Shown: one piece after another, positions 25,461-34,796 of the stretch
How positions within the stretch are numbered: position 1 is the first letter of the stretch
Layout: every line of letters begins with the position of its first letter
NCBI GenBank assembly: GCA_050948905.1
Contig: JBMNES010000001.1
Location: forward strand, 1,798,001 to 1,862,000
DNA: 64,000 bases
Source of the DNA: DTKD01 sp050948905
GTDB lineage: Bacteria; Armatimonadota; UBA5829
Direction: 5' to 3'
Position numbers and translations under genes: made by a program
The notes under the pieces: model-generated
What the model saw: only the letters and a program-made list of their open reading frames with translations
What the model was told of the DNA's origin: nothing
Databases searched by the model: none

Positions 25461-25955
25461 ATGTTCGGAGGAACCTACAGGCATAATCTGGATTCAGCGG
25501 GCAGATTCGTGATGCCGATGGATATACGCAACAACCTCGGATCACGATTTTATATAACAAAAGGCCTCGGATGCCTGTGCGTATTCACCCAGGAATGGGC
25601 CAGAAAACTCGAAGGCGAACTCACCAAACTCGCCAGCCCACTCGCTCAACTGCTGAACCCGGAGGTGGCCAGGCTGCACCGGCACTTTTTCAGCGGTATG
25701 AACGAAGCCACCGCCGATAAACAAAACAGAGTGCAACTGACTCCGGAACACCGGCGCTATGCGGGCATCGTCGAAGACGTGGTGATTTGCGGCTGCGGCG
25801 AATATATAGAATTGTGGTCGCCGGAAGCCATTGATGAATATGAAAAAAATAACGGACGGGTCGAAGACCTGATCCGCTCAGGAGAGACGCTGCTGGGGCA
25901 GATCTCTCCGCCGGGAGAGGGCGATGTCGGAGTATCATCGACCGGTCCTGGTTAA
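25461..25955 (+). CDS. mraZ: Transcriptional regulator MraZ
   Basis: The protein has two SpoVT/AbrB-like halves: FGGTYRHNLDSAGRFVMP at the start and NEATADKQNRVQLTPEHRRYAGI in the second half, each with the conserved D/R pattern of MraZ. It assembles into a ring and represses the division cluster it begins. The ATG at 25461 follows GAGGCTGGGG; the frame extends 5 codons further to 25446 without support. The C-terminus overlaps rsmH by 32 bp. The last 30 residues (rich in Gly, Pro and Ser) are longer than usual. Confidence 0.93.
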   Translation: MFGGTYRHNLDSAGRFVMPMDIRNNLGSRFYITKGLGCLCVFTQEWARKLEGELTKLASPLAQLLNPEVARLHRHFFSGMNEATADKQNRVQLTPEHRRYAGIVEDVVICGCGEYIELWSPEAIDEYEKNNGRVEDLIRSGETLLGQISPPGEGDVGVSSTGPG

Positions 25956-26856
25956 AGAAACCCTGGCGCTGCTCGCTCCAAGAGAGGGCGGCGTTTTTGT
26001 TGATGCGACTCTCGGTGGCGGAGGGCACGCCGAAGAACTGCTCAAAAAAATAGGCCCAACCGGCACTCTGATTGGGATAGACAGAGACCCGGAAGCCTTA
26101 CAGTATGCAGGGAAGCGTTTGCTGGCCATGGAAGGCCGACTTTTGCTGTTTGAGGGCAACTTTGCAGACTTGGCTTCTATCCTGCAGCGCAGCGGAGTGT
26201 CGAAAGCCGATGGGGTGATTTTCGATTTTGGAGTCTCATCACATCAGTTGGATTCGCCCAGGGGCTTCAGCTTTCAAAGAGATGAGCCGCTGGATATGCG
26301 GATGGGGCGAAGCGAACTCAGCGCGGCGGATATCGTAAACGGATATTCGGAAGCCGATTTGACAAGGGTGATTAAGGACTACGGCGAGGAGCGCTATGCC
26401 CGCCGAATAGCGAAGGCCATTGTCAGGCAGCGTCAGGAGAAACAGATTTCTACGACCAGACAACTCGCGGATTTGGTCGTTTCGGCGATTCCGGGGGGAG
26501 GGCGATGGCAGGATATACACCCTGCAACTCGCACCTTTCAAGGGATCAGAATTGAAGTAAATGACGAGCTTGCCGCCATTAGAAAGGCGATCCCGGAGGC
26601 GGTGGATGCTCTTAAAAGCGGCGGGGTCGTGGCGGCGATTAGCTTCCATTCACTGGAAGACAGGCTTGTTAAGACGATTTTCAGAAAGCTGTCCGGCGTT
26701 TGTGATTGTGATCGGCGGCTGCCGGCGTGTGTATGCGGAGCCAGGAAGAGAGTCGAGATACTCACTCGAAAGCCGGTGAGTGCAACTGATGAAGAGATCG
26801 CGGAGAACCCGCGATCTCGCAGCGCCAAACTCCGCGCTGTAAGAAAACTGGATTAG
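25924..26856 (+). CDS. rsmH: 16S rRNA (cytosine-1402-N4)-methyltransferase
   Basis: This 310-residue protein has the SAM-binding segment VDATLGGGGHAEELL (about residues 22-36), GVIFDFGVSSHQLD, and the C-terminal ISFHSLEDRLVK and PRSRSAKLR motifs of RsmH (MraW). It methylates C1402 in the ribosomal decoding centre. It starts inside the end of mraZ with GGGAGAGG just upstream, and lies in the normal second place of the dcw cluster. Confidence 0.96.
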   Translation: MSEYHRPVLVKETLALLAPREGGVFVDATLGGGGHAEELLKKIGPTGTLIGIDRDPEALQYAGKRLLAMEGRLLLFEGNFADLASILQRSGVSKADGVIFDFGVSSHQLDSPRGFSFQRDEPLDMRMGRSELSAADIVNGYSEADLTRVIKDYGEERYARRIAKAIVRQRQEKQISTTRQLADLVVSAIPGGGRWQDIHPATRTFQGIRIEVNDELAAIRKAIPEAVDALKSGGVVAAISFHSLEDRLVKTIFRKLSGVCDCDRRLPACVCGARKRVEILTRKPVSATDEEIAENPRSRSAKLRAVRKLD

Positions 26857-26910
26857 TTCGGCATCGGGTCACGGTGTGGTTTGCTAAATTGCAGAAGAGA
26901 GGGAACGAGA

Positions 26911-27297
26911 ATGGCTGCTGCTGTTGCTGCAAAAGCTGTTAAAGTCGAAAAAACTACGGTTGCATATCGCAAGCCTAAGAGAAGTGCGCGTAGTCGAGCC
27001 TTGCGGAAATTTAAATGCCAGGTCTGTGTGCTCTCAATTATTGTGCTGGGGTTGGCTGTAGTGGCGTCGCCGTTCCTTTATGCCAACATCTACGCCAGAG
27101 TAAAACAGGTTAGCTATTCGAAAAGCGAATACGAGACCAAGTGCTGGCAGGCGCAAAAAGAAAACGAGCGACTGAAACTGCTCCTGGACAGATATTCAAG
27201 CTATAGCCATCTCAAAGATGACGCACTGAAGCTGGGGATGGTCCCGGCTGCCGATTACGATTTCCTTGCTTCACGGCAGGTGGTGGCGAGCAGATAA
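26911..27297 (+). CDS. ftsL: FtsL-like cell division protein
   Basis: This 128-residue protein has a basic cytoplasmic N-terminus, one transmembrane helix (about residues 38-60, VCVLSIIVLGLAVVASPFLY) and a periplasmic coiled coil (SEYETKCWQAQKENERLKLLLDRY) ending in the LGMVPA turn typical of FtsL/DivIC proteins. Sequence identity in this family is always low, so the assignment rests on topology and on its place between rsmH and ftsI. The ATG at 26911 follows GAGGGA. Confidence 0.8.
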   Translation: MAAAVAAKAVKVEKTTVAYRKPKRSARSRALRKFKCQVCVLSIIVLGLAVVASPFLYANIYARVKQVSYSKSEYETKCWQAQKENERLKLLLDRYSSYSHLKDDALKLGMVPAADYDFLASRQVVASR

Positions 27298-27309
27298 ATC
27301 GGCCGACAA

Positions 27310-29187
27310 GTGCGTTTACTGCTTAAAGATAAAGCAGGTGTGGATGTGGCTACTCGGCACAAAGGATTTGGAATAAGTCGAATATCGTGTCTTTTCTGTT
27401 TAATGGCGCTCGGGTATGCCGCTGTAATTGGGCGATTGGTCTACGTGCAGATTGTCAACAGGGCGCAGTACCAGGACTGGGGCGCGAGGATATCGTCCAG
27501 AACGATCCCGCTGCGTGCTCTTAGGGGATCCATCTACGATCGCGACAAGCGTGTGCTTGCGGTGAGCATCGAAGCTGCCACAATATACGCGGCTAAAAAA
27601 GAACTCAAAGATATACCGAAAACGGCCCGGATGCTCGCGGAGATGCTTGGGGAGGACCCGAAATCCGTCGAAAAAAAACTGCGAGGGGACAAAAACACGC
27701 TGTGGATCGCAAAACGTGTAGACCCACGCATCGGCCGGGAAATACGGCTGGGATATAAAAAGATAGTCGAGCGTGAGGTCGGCGGAGTTACAAAAAAAGC
27801 CGAAGTGCGCGAGAAATTGCCGGGTATAGGGGTTTTATACGAATCCAAACGCATCTACCCGGCTGGGTTTGCCGCTTCGCAGGCGCTTGGTTTTGTAAAT
27901 GGGGATAACATAGGGGCCGAAGGGCTGGAGCTTACTGCCAACGATCTGTTGGTCGGCGTAGATGGAAGTATGACCACGGAGGTCGATGCGCGGCGCAGGA
28001 CTATCCCGGAGGCTAATCGCACGGTCAAAAATCCGGTTAATGGCAAGGATATCGTGTTAACGCTTGATCTGACCATCCAGCAGATCGCTGAGGAAGCCTT
28101 GTCTAGTATGGCGCAGACCTATCAGCCGGAAAGCGCAGCGGCGGTTGTGTTGGACCCGGCGACCGGGGAGATTCTGGCGTTGGCCAATTACCCCAGATTC
28201 GACCCGAACTCGACTTCCAGGTCCGAGCCAGGACGATGGCGTAACCGCGCGGTAGCTGATTTATACGAACCCGGCAGCACATTGAAAGCTATAACTGTTG
28301 CAGCAGCGGTCAACGAGGGCATCAGCCCGAGAGCTATTATTACCAACTGCGCCCGCAGGGAGAGTATCCCCGGTGGCAGGATCAGTTGCAGCGTGCATCC
28401 GCCGTATATGAGCGGTCATGGGCCTGTGGATATGTATAAAATTATCCAGCATTCCTGCAACATCGGCTCAGCTCATTTGGCATTCAGGATGGGCGCGAAG
28501 AAACTTCACGGTTACGAGAAAGCCTTCGGTCTGATAGATAAAACGCACGCGGGGTTCGGCTGTGAGGCTGTGGGATATATGCTCCCACCGGAAAACTGGA
28601 GGCCGATCAGATTGGCGAATATTGGTTTCGGCCAGGGCATTGCGGTGACACCGCTGCAGATGGCGGCTGCGTATGGGGTGATAGCCAACGGGGGAGTATA
28701 TCACGAGCCTTATGTGATTAAAGAAATACGAAATCCGGATGGCACGACCTGTGAGTGCGGGAGCAGCAGTGAGCCGAGACGGGTAATCAGCAAAGAGACC
28801 GCCGCAGAGGTGACAAAAATGCTCATGCTCTGCGCGGAGGAGGGCACCGGCAAGCCCGCTCAGATTAAAGGCAGAACGGTGGCCGGAAAGACCGGAAGCG
28901 CGCAGATAGCCAAACCTAAGGGCGGCTACATAGCAGGTGAATTTGTCGCATCGTTCATAGGTTTTGCGCCTGCCACTAAACCGAGGCTGGTGATAGCCGT
29001 GGTAGTAACCCGGCCAAGAGGTTCTCACTGGGGAGCAACGGTCGCAGCGCCTGTGTTTAAGGAAATCGGCGAGAAGGCGTTGTGGTATATGAAGGTGCCG
29101 CCGGACGCACCGGATAAATCCGATATCACGCCAAAACCGGCACGGCAAGAAAAAGACCTGGCAACATCATTTCCAGGTTACGGTTAA
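27310..29187 (+). CDS. ftsI: Septal peptidoglycan transpeptidase FtsI (class B PBP)
   Basis: This 625-residue protein has an N-terminal transmembrane anchor (about 22-42), a dimerisation domain starting RGSIYDRDKRVLAVS, and a transpeptidase domain with the three penicillin-binding motifs: STLK (Ser323), SCN (Ser382) and KTG (527-529). It cross-links septal peptidoglycan. No C-terminal PASTA domain is present. The GTG start has a poor ribosome site; a GTG at 27340 is an alternative. Paired hairpins follow the stop codon. Confidence 0.94.
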   Translation: MRLLLKDKAGVDVATRHKGFGISRISCLFCLMALGYAAVIGRLVYVQIVNRAQYQDWGARISSRTIPLRALRGSIYDRDKRVLAVSIEAATIYAAKKELKDIPKTARMLAEMLGEDPKSVEKKLRGDKNTLWIAKRVDPRIGREIRLGYKKIVEREVGGVTKKAEVREKLPGIGVLYESKRIYPAGFAASQALGFVNGDNIGAEGLELTANDLLVGVDGSMTTEVDARRRTIPEANRTVKNPVNGKDIVLTLDLTIQQIAEEALSSMAQTYQPESAAAVVLDPATGEILALANYPRFDPNSTSRSEPGRWRNRAVADLYEPGSTLKAITVAAAVNEGISPRAIITNCARRESIPGGRISCSVHPPYMSGHGPVDMYKIIQHSCNIGSAHLAFRMGAKKLHGYEKAFGLIDKTHAGFGCEAVGYMLPPENWRPIRLANIGFGQGIAVTPLQMAAAYGVIANGGVYHEPYVIKEIRNPDGTTCECGSSSEPRRVISKETAAEVTKMLMLCAEEGTGKPAQIKGRTVAGKTGSAQIAKPKGGYIAGEFVASFIGFAPATKPRLVIAVVVTRPRGSHWGATVAAPVFKEIGEKALWYMKVPPDAPDKSDITPKPARQEKDLATSFPGYG

Positions 29188-29190
29188 GTT

Positions 29191-29240
29191 GCCTGGGTTG
29201 CATACAACCCAGGCCAATCAATAAATCAGCGCCAGGGCGC
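29191..29240 (+). terminator. Tandem hairpins after ftsI
   Basis: GCCTGGGTTG (29191-29200) and its complement (29205-29214) form a perfect 10-bp stem with a CATA loop, followed by a GCGCC-AG-GGCGC stem (29229-29240) and TTAATTT. They probably end or attenuate the mraZ-ftsI transcript. The rest of the 29188-29532 gap shows two related fragments (ACTTGGGCGAAYCTT near 29307 and 29450) and no gene. Confidence 0.6.
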
Positions 29241-29519
29241 GTTAATTTATAGCTTGAGCGAGTCGCAAGCTAGCTTTGGGGCGGCGGGCAGACAGGGGTC
29301 GTGGGAACTTGGGCGAACCTTCAACTCTTGCCGCAGTCCCATTTTCGTACGCTCTTTGCTTTGCTGGGCGAAGAGCCGGCGGCCAGCCAGCCGATTGGCG
29401 GCCGTTCGATATTGGGGTTGTGTCTCTGGTGGGCAAGATACTTGGGCGAATCTTGACAGCGGGCGCAACCCCCTTTTTTTATATATGATTGCCCGTAACT
29501 GATTACACACTTAGGGCGT

Positions 29520-29525
29520 TATAAT
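29520..29525 (+). promoter_or_regulatory. -10 box of a possibly leaderless murE transcript
   Basis: A perfect TATAAT ends 7 nt before the murE ATG and no clear ribosome site lies between them. If it is a -10 box, transcription would begin at or next to the start codon. No good -35 box is seen 17 bp upstream. Confidence 0.4.
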
Positions 29526-29532
29526 AGAAGCT

Positions 29533-31014
29533 ATGCAGTTTACAGACCTGGTCAAATATATATCTGATGTCCGCGTGGTTAGGCCTGGTGAGGCTGAGAT
29601 CACGGGTATAACCTACGACAGCCGCAACGTGCAGCCCGGCTGGCTGTTTATTGCAATTCAGGGCGGCTCATTCGACGGGCACAATTTCGTCCCATCTGCC
29701 ATCGCATCCGGCGCCTCTGCCATCATTGCAGAACGCGACCCCGGCGACATCGAAGTCCCCTGCGCTATAGTCCCGGATGGCAGGCTGGCGATGGGCGAGA
29801 TATCCGCACCATTTTTCGGCAACCCGACCAGGAAAATGAAACTGATCGGGGTCACAGGCACCAGCGGCAAAACCACCGTAACCCACTTAATCCAGGCAAT
29901 TTTTAACTCAGCAGGTCACACTGCCGGCTTAATCGGCACTATGGGCGCACGAGTAGACGACCATTATATCGAAACCCACCACACTACCCCGCAATCGGTC
30001 GATTTGCAGAGGATATTCGCGCAGATGGTCGACGATGGGGTCGATACGGTCGCAATAGAGACCAGTTCGCACGGGTTATATCAGGGTCGCACTATGGGCT
30101 GCGAGTTTGACTGCGGCGTATTCACCAACATCGCCCGCGACCACCTCGACTTTCACGGCACCGTGGAAAACTATCTCGATGCTAAATTGATACTATTCCG
30201 CGACTATCCCGCAAAGTCGGACAAGGCATTTGTGGCAGTGGTCAATGCGGACGACCCTGCAGCGCAGCAGGTAATCGACGCCAGCCCGAAGTCGATGACT
30301 TTTGGCATCAATTCCCCTGCTGATGTAAGAGCATCGAACATTGAGGTGACTGATCGCTCCGTCAGATTCGATCTTACCTATTCCGGCAAAAGTGTCCCGA
30401 TAAAGCTTGGAATAGGGGGATATTTTAACGTATACAACGCTCTTGTATCAGCCACGGCGGCTCTTGCGATGGGGCTGGATATGGACTCTATCGCTAAAGG
30501 TCTCGCATCGGCTCATCAGGTGCCCGGCCGCTTTGAATCAGTCGACTGCGGCCAGGATTTCGGCGTGATTGTGGACTACGCGCACACGCCCGACGAGCTT
30601 GAAAACGTTCTTCGCACGGCGCGAAACATAACCTCAAATAATCTGATTGTCGTTTTCGGCTGCGGCGGGGATCGCGACAGGGGCAAGCGCCCGATTATGG
30701 GTTCAATCGCCGCCGAACTCGCCGATCTGCCGGTGGTTACTTCGGATAACCCGCGCACTGAAGAGCCGGTGTCGATTATCACGGAAATATTGACCGGCAT
30801 ATCAGATAATGACCGAAGCCGAATCACGATTCAGCCCGACCGCGGCGAGGCTATCAAAGAAGCCATCTTAATGGCCAAAGCGGGTGACGTGGTTGTAATC
30901 GCTGGCAAGGGGCACGAGGACTACCAGATTTTCGCAGATCGCACCATTCACTTCGATGATAGACAGGTGGCACGGGAGGTGCTGGAATGCAGCAAATCAC
31001 GGCCGGAGAAATAG
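29533..31014 (+). CDS. murE: UDP-MurNAc-L-Ala-D-Glu:meso-diaminopimelate ligase
   Basis: This 493-residue Mur ligase has the ATP-binding loop GVTGTSGKTT (about residues 109-118), the carbamylated-Lys region and the late DNPRTEEP motif, which in MurE marks specificity for meso-diaminopimelate rather than lysine. It adds the third amino acid of the peptidoglycan stem in the cytoplasm. Its end overlaps murF by 28 bp. It restarts the cluster after a 345-bp gap with its own -10 box. Confidence 0.95.
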   Translation: MQFTDLVKYISDVRVVRPGEAEITGITYDSRNVQPGWLFIAIQGGSFDGHNFVPSAIASGASAIIAERDPGDIEVPCAIVPDGRLAMGEISAPFFGNPTRKMKLIGVTGTSGKTTVTHLIQAIFNSAGHTAGLIGTMGARVDDHYIETHHTTPQSVDLQRIFAQMVDDGVDTVAIETSSHGLYQGRTMGCEFDCGVFTNIARDHLDFHGTVENYLDAKLILFRDYPAKSDKAFVAVVNADDPAAQQVIDASPKSMTFGINSPADVRASNIEVTDRSVRFDLTYSGKSVPIKLGIGGYFNVYNALVSATAALAMGLDMDSIAKGLASAHQVPGRFESVDCGQDFGVIVDYAHTPDELENVLRTARNITSNNLIVVFGCGGDRDRGKRPIMGSIAAELADLPVVTSDNPRTEEPVSIITEILTGISDNDRSRITIQPDRGEAIKEAILMAKAGDVVVIAGKGHEDYQIFADRTIHFDDRQVAREVLECSKSRPEK

Positions 31015-32354
31015 TTGAGGCGGTCAAAGGCACGCTAATGGTCGGCGATCCCAAAACGCCGATCACCGGAATCAGCACAGATACGCGTACTATCGCCGAC
31101 GGCGATTTGTTCGTCGCCCTCACTGGTGAGAACTCTGATGGCCACAAGTTTCTGGCAGATGCGCTTGCGAAGGGCGCAGTTGGGGTGATGGTCTCCCGCA
31201 AGGTCGAGGCGCAGTGTCTTACTGTTCGTGTGCCGGATACGTTACTGGCCCTTGGAGACCTCGCCGCGCACTATCGCTCTAAATTCTATCCTGTTATGAT
31301 CGGCGTAACCGGCAGTGTAGGAAAGACCACCACAAAGGAAATGATAGCGGCGGTCGCTGCGGCGCGTGGACCGGTGCTTAAAAATGAAGGTAATTTCAAT
31401 AACGAGATCGGCCTGCCGCTGACTCTTTTCAACCTTACGCCGCGCCATAAAACCGCAGTAGTAGAACTGGCGATGCGCGGGGTCGGTCAAATTGACTATC
31501 TCGCAAAAATAGCCCAGCCGTCTATCGGTGTGATAACAAATATCCACATGTCCCATATCGAACTGCTCGGCTCGCTGGACGCCATCGCCGACGCTAAAGG
31601 CGAGCTGCTCGACCATCTTCCTTCAGATGGCACGGCGATTCTCAACGCAGACGACCGCTACTTCGAATATCTCCGCAGGCGGGCCAACTGTCGAATTATC
31701 ACATTCGGAGAAGGAACGAACGCTCAGGTTCGGGCACACTCTTCGGTGATAGACTCCGGAGGCTGTTGCAGTTTCAAAGTGACGACTGAAAACGGCGACT
31801 TCGATGTGTATATTCCGGTCCCAGGAGAGCACAACATAAAAGACGCCTTGGCCGCTGTCGCAGTTGGGGAGGTGCTGGGTATCGACCATCAGTCTATACA
31901 ATCCGCTCTCACCAACTTCAAGGCGCCGGAGAAACGTTCCAAAATCGTGCCGAGCCGAAAAGGCTGCGTGGTCATAGACGACACTTATAACGCCAGTCCC
32001 GCATCGGTCAAGAGCGCCCTGAAAACCCTGTCCATGATGGAAGGCGGTCGCAAGATTGCGATTCTGGGAGACATGCTGGAGCTTGGGGACTACGCTTCCG
32101 AGGCCCACCTGGAGATCGGCAGAACGGCTCAAAGATGCGGCGTCGATTTGCTCGTCGTGGTCGGTGAATACGCCAGACTCATCGCGCGCGGAGCAATCGA
32201 CGAAGGGATGCCTATTGGTGCAATAAATGAATTTACTGATTCTCCGGAAGCTGCCGCAGAGGTCGCCGGGATGGTTCGCGAGGGAGATGTCGTGCTCGTA
32301 AAGGGGTCACGTGCCCTAAAAATGGAGCGAATCGTGGAGGACTTGATTGCCTAA
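30987..32354 (+). CDS. murF: UDP-MurNAc-tripeptide:D-Ala-D-Ala ligase
   Basis: This 455-residue protein has the Mur ligase P-loop GVTGSVGKTTTKE (about residues 107-119), the LKNEGNFNNEIGLPLTL segment typical of MurF, and DDTYNASPASVKSAL near residue 330. It adds the terminal D-Ala-D-Ala. GGAGGT lies 6 nt before the ATG inside murE. It overlaps mraY by 8 bp. Confidence 0.95.
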   Translation: MQQITAGEIVEAVKGTLMVGDPKTPITGISTDTRTIADGDLFVALTGENSDGHKFLADALAKGAVGVMVSRKVEAQCLTVRVPDTLLALGDLAAHYRSKFYPVMIGVTGSVGKTTTKEMIAAVAAARGPVLKNEGNFNNEIGLPLTLFNLTPRHKTAVVELAMRGVGQIDYLAKIAQPSIGVITNIHMSHIELLGSLDAIADAKGELLDHLPSDGTAILNADDRYFEYLRRRANCRIITFGEGTNAQVRAHSSVIDSGGCCSFKVTTENGDFDVYIPVPGEHNIKDALAAVAVGEVLGIDHQSIQSALTNFKAPEKRSKIVPSRKGCVVIDDTYNASPASVKSALKTLSMMEGGRKIAILGDMLELGDYASEAHLEIGRTAQRCGVDLLVVVGEYARLIARGAIDEGMPIGAINEFTDSPEAAAEVAGMVREGDVVLVKGSRALKMERIVEDLIA

Positions 32355-33402
32355 CGTAATGTTTATAGCGCTGCCGTTTGCGGCTGCGTTTATTACATCT
32401 ATTATATTTGCCCCTGGCTTGATAGCCGCTCTAAAAAGGCGGGGAGCGGGCCAGAGGATCAGTGAGGACGGGCCTGATTCGCACAAATCCAAGGCCGGAA
32501 CCCCCACCATGGGCGGGTTCATCATAGTGGCAGGCATATTCGGCGGAGCATTGGCCAGCACGTGGTGTTTTCGACCGATGACCAGCCCGCAGGGCAGTAT
32601 AACATCGTGGATTCCCACCCTGACCGCTGTTTTGATGCTGATACTGGGCTATTGCCTGCTGGGGTTTATCGATGACTATCTCACCATTAATCCCATCGGC
32701 TCCGTTCGAGGTATATCCTCTAAGCCTAAGTTCATATTGCAAGTCCTGCTCGCTGCGGGGTTTCTAGCGTGGCTGGCAATCGCACACAAGAACACCTTCG
32801 CGCCGGTATTATTCATAGGCGGAGTCCAGGTGCTCGGTGGCTGGCTCTACTGGGCGTTCGCGCTGGTGTTTTTGGTGGGAATGGCGAATTTCGTCAACAT
32901 CACTGATGGATTAGATGGATTAGTAGCCGGCCTCACAGCAATAGCCACCCTGGCGTTCACTTTGCTATTGATATTTGTCCCCCTGCGCCATGCCACTGAA
33001 TCTCGCGAAGTGGTTCTAATCATGCCCGCCATAGCCGGGGCGTGTCTCGCGTTTTTGTGGCACAACACCAACCCTGCCCGGATATTTATGGGCGACACCG
33101 GCGCGCTTGCCATCGGCGTCGCGCTGCCGGCCGTCGCGATTATCACCCACACTGAGATCGTAATGATGGTCCTCGGGCTGGTGTTTATTGTCGACGGGCT
33201 ATCGAGCGCGCTTCAATGGGCGATCTTCAAGTTCACCCGCATCACCACAGGCACCGGCCGCAGGGTCTTCAAAAAAAGCCCGATCCATCATCACTTTGAG
33301 CTGTCGGGATTCTCAGAACAAACCGTGGTCGTGCGATTTTGGATATGCGCGATATTAGCCGTGCTGATCGCATTTATCGGCGCAGGATTCAACTGGTGGT
33401 AG
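32347..33402 (+). CDS. mraY: Phospho-MurNAc-pentapeptide transferase
   Basis: This 351-residue membrane enzyme makes lipid I on undecaprenyl phosphate. Ten transmembrane helices can be traced, with the conserved cytoplasmic motifs GTPTMGG, FIDDYLTI (Asp pair), NITDGLDGL and the late PIHHHFEL. TTG 32347 is preferred because GGAGG ends 6 nt before it; ATG 32359 is too far from any ribosome site. Confidence 0.95.
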   Translation: MPNVMFIALPFAAAFITSIIFAPGLIAALKRRGAGQRISEDGPDSHKSKAGTPTMGGFIIVAGIFGGALASTWCFRPMTSPQGSITSWIPTLTAVLMLILGYCLLGFIDDYLTINPIGSVRGISSKPKFILQVLLAAGFLAWLAIAHKNTFAPVLFIGGVQVLGGWLYWAFALVFLVGMANFVNITDGLDGLVAGLTAIATLAFTLLLIFVPLRHATESREVVLIMPAIAGACLAFLWHNTNPARIFMGDTGALAIGVALPAVAIITHTEIVMMVLGLVFIVDGLSSALQWAIFKFTRITTGTGRRVFKKSPIHHHFELSGFSEQTVVVRFWICAILAVLIAFIGAGFNWW

Positions 33403-33407
33403 GCTGA

Positions 33408-34796
33408 ATGGACTACGCGGGAAAGAATATCACAGTAATAGGAGCGGCGCGCACAGGTCTGGCAGTGGCCGAGGTTATGACTGATCTCGGCGCTAATGTC
33501 CACATCTTCGACAATAAACCAGCCGAAGAATTGACCGACGCCATCGCAACCGCTGATTCGCTGGGAGTCCGCGTAACTGCTTCAGCCGACAAAATCGACC
33601 TGAACGGAGTCGATCTGATCGTCCCAAGCCCTGGTGTGCCTGCAGACCTATCCGCATTACAGGAAGCTAACAAACGCGGCATCGAGATAATCAGTGAAAT
33701 TGAGCTTGCCTACCGCATCTCAAAAGCGCCCATAGTCGCCATAACCGGCACCAATGGCAAGACTACCACCACGGTTATGACCGAACGAATGCTTGAAGCA
33801 GCCGGTTACGATACATACATCGCAGGCAACATCGCAGCCAACGACATCGAGATGCCGCTCGTGCGCGCCGCTTACCAGGCGGCTGCCAAAAGCGTAATTG
33901 TCGCTGAATTAAGCAGCTTCCAACTCGAGTTAATCAAAGATTTCCGCCCAAAAGTGGCTATGCTGCTCAATATCTCCAAAGATCACATGGATCGCCATGT
34001 GACGATGGATAACTACATCGCGGCAAAAACCCGTATATTCGAAAACCAGACCGCTGATGACTTCGCAGTAATCAACGCAGACAATCCAATCACCGCCGCA
34101 CTCGCCACTTCATTGAAGGCGAACGTGCTGCAATTTTCCATCAAATCCGAGGTCGAAGAGGGCGCGTTTCTGCAGGGCGATAAGCTGGTTCTCAGATTTC
34201 AGGGCAATCAGACCACGATTTGCCAGGCGTCGGATATTCCCTTGCCCGGCGCACACAATATAGAAAACACCCTCGCCGCAATCTGCGCAGCAGCCGTATT
34301 TGCGGGCCCGGATTTTGATAAAGTCCGAGACGCCATCCGCGCATTTGAGCCAGTCCCGCATCGAATGGAGCCGGTTGCCTCTATTAACGATGTTCTCTAT
34401 ATAAACAACTCCATGTGCACTAACGTCGTGGCGGTAGTGCGATCAATTGAGGCCACTGAGCGGCCTCAGATCATCATATCCGGTGGCAAGCTCAAGGGCA
34501 AAGCTGACGATTTCTCCCCCATAGGCGACGCCTACAAGCGCAAAGCCAAACACGTCATATTGATCGGCGCAGACGCGCAAACCCTGCGACAAGCCGCGCA
34601 AAACGCCGGCTTCGATGCAATCACCATGGCGTCGTCTATGCCCGATGCCGTGCAGATAGCCAGCCGTCTCGCCGAACCCGGTGACGTGGTGGTGCTCAGT
34701 CCGGGTATGGCGAGTTTCGATATGTTCAGGGATTTTCAGCACAGGGGAAAAGAATTCGAGCAAGCCGTGCGAGAATTGGAGCGTGAGCAGACATGA
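33408..34796 (+). CDS. murD: UDP-MurNAc-L-alanine:D-glutamate ligase
   Basis: This 462-residue protein has an N-terminal Rossmann-like domain (ITVIGAARTGLA), the P-loop GTNGKTTTT (about 116-124), NISKDHMDRH and a C-terminal ligase domain with LSPGMASFDMF. It adds D-Glu as the second stem residue. It ends with ATGA shared with ftsW, so the two are translationally coupled. Confidence 0.95.
   Translation: MDYAGKNITVIGAARTGLAVAEVMTDLGANVHIFDNKPAEELTDAIATADSLGVRVTASADKIDLNGVDLIVPSPGVPADLSALQEANKRGIEIISEIELAYRISKAPIVAITGTNGKTTTTVMTERMLEAAGYDTYIAGNIAANDIEMPLVRAAYQAAAKSVIVAELSSFQLELIKDFRPKVAMLLNISKDHMDRHVTMDNYIAAKTRIFENQTADDFAVINADNPITAALATSLKANVLQFSIKSEVEEGAFLQGDKLVLRFQGNQTTICQASDIPLPGAHNIENTLAAICAAAVFAGPDFDKVRDAIRAFEPVPHRMEPVASINDVLYINNSMCTNVVAVVRSIEATERPQIIISGGKLKGKADDFSPIGDAYKRKAKHVILIGADAQTLRQAAQNAGFDAITMASSMPDAVQIASRLAEPGDVVVLSPGMASFDMFRDFQHRGKEFEQAVRELEREQT

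Noticed and set aside
29304..29335. GGAACTT near 29304 as a further ECF-type promoter
   Set aside because: No CGTM box follows at 16-17 bp and it is over 200 bp from murE.
29453..29483. TTGACA at 29453 as the -35 box of murE
   Set aside because: The bases 16-18 bp downstream are a T run without a usable -10 hexamer; the TATAAT at 29520 is too far away to pair with it.
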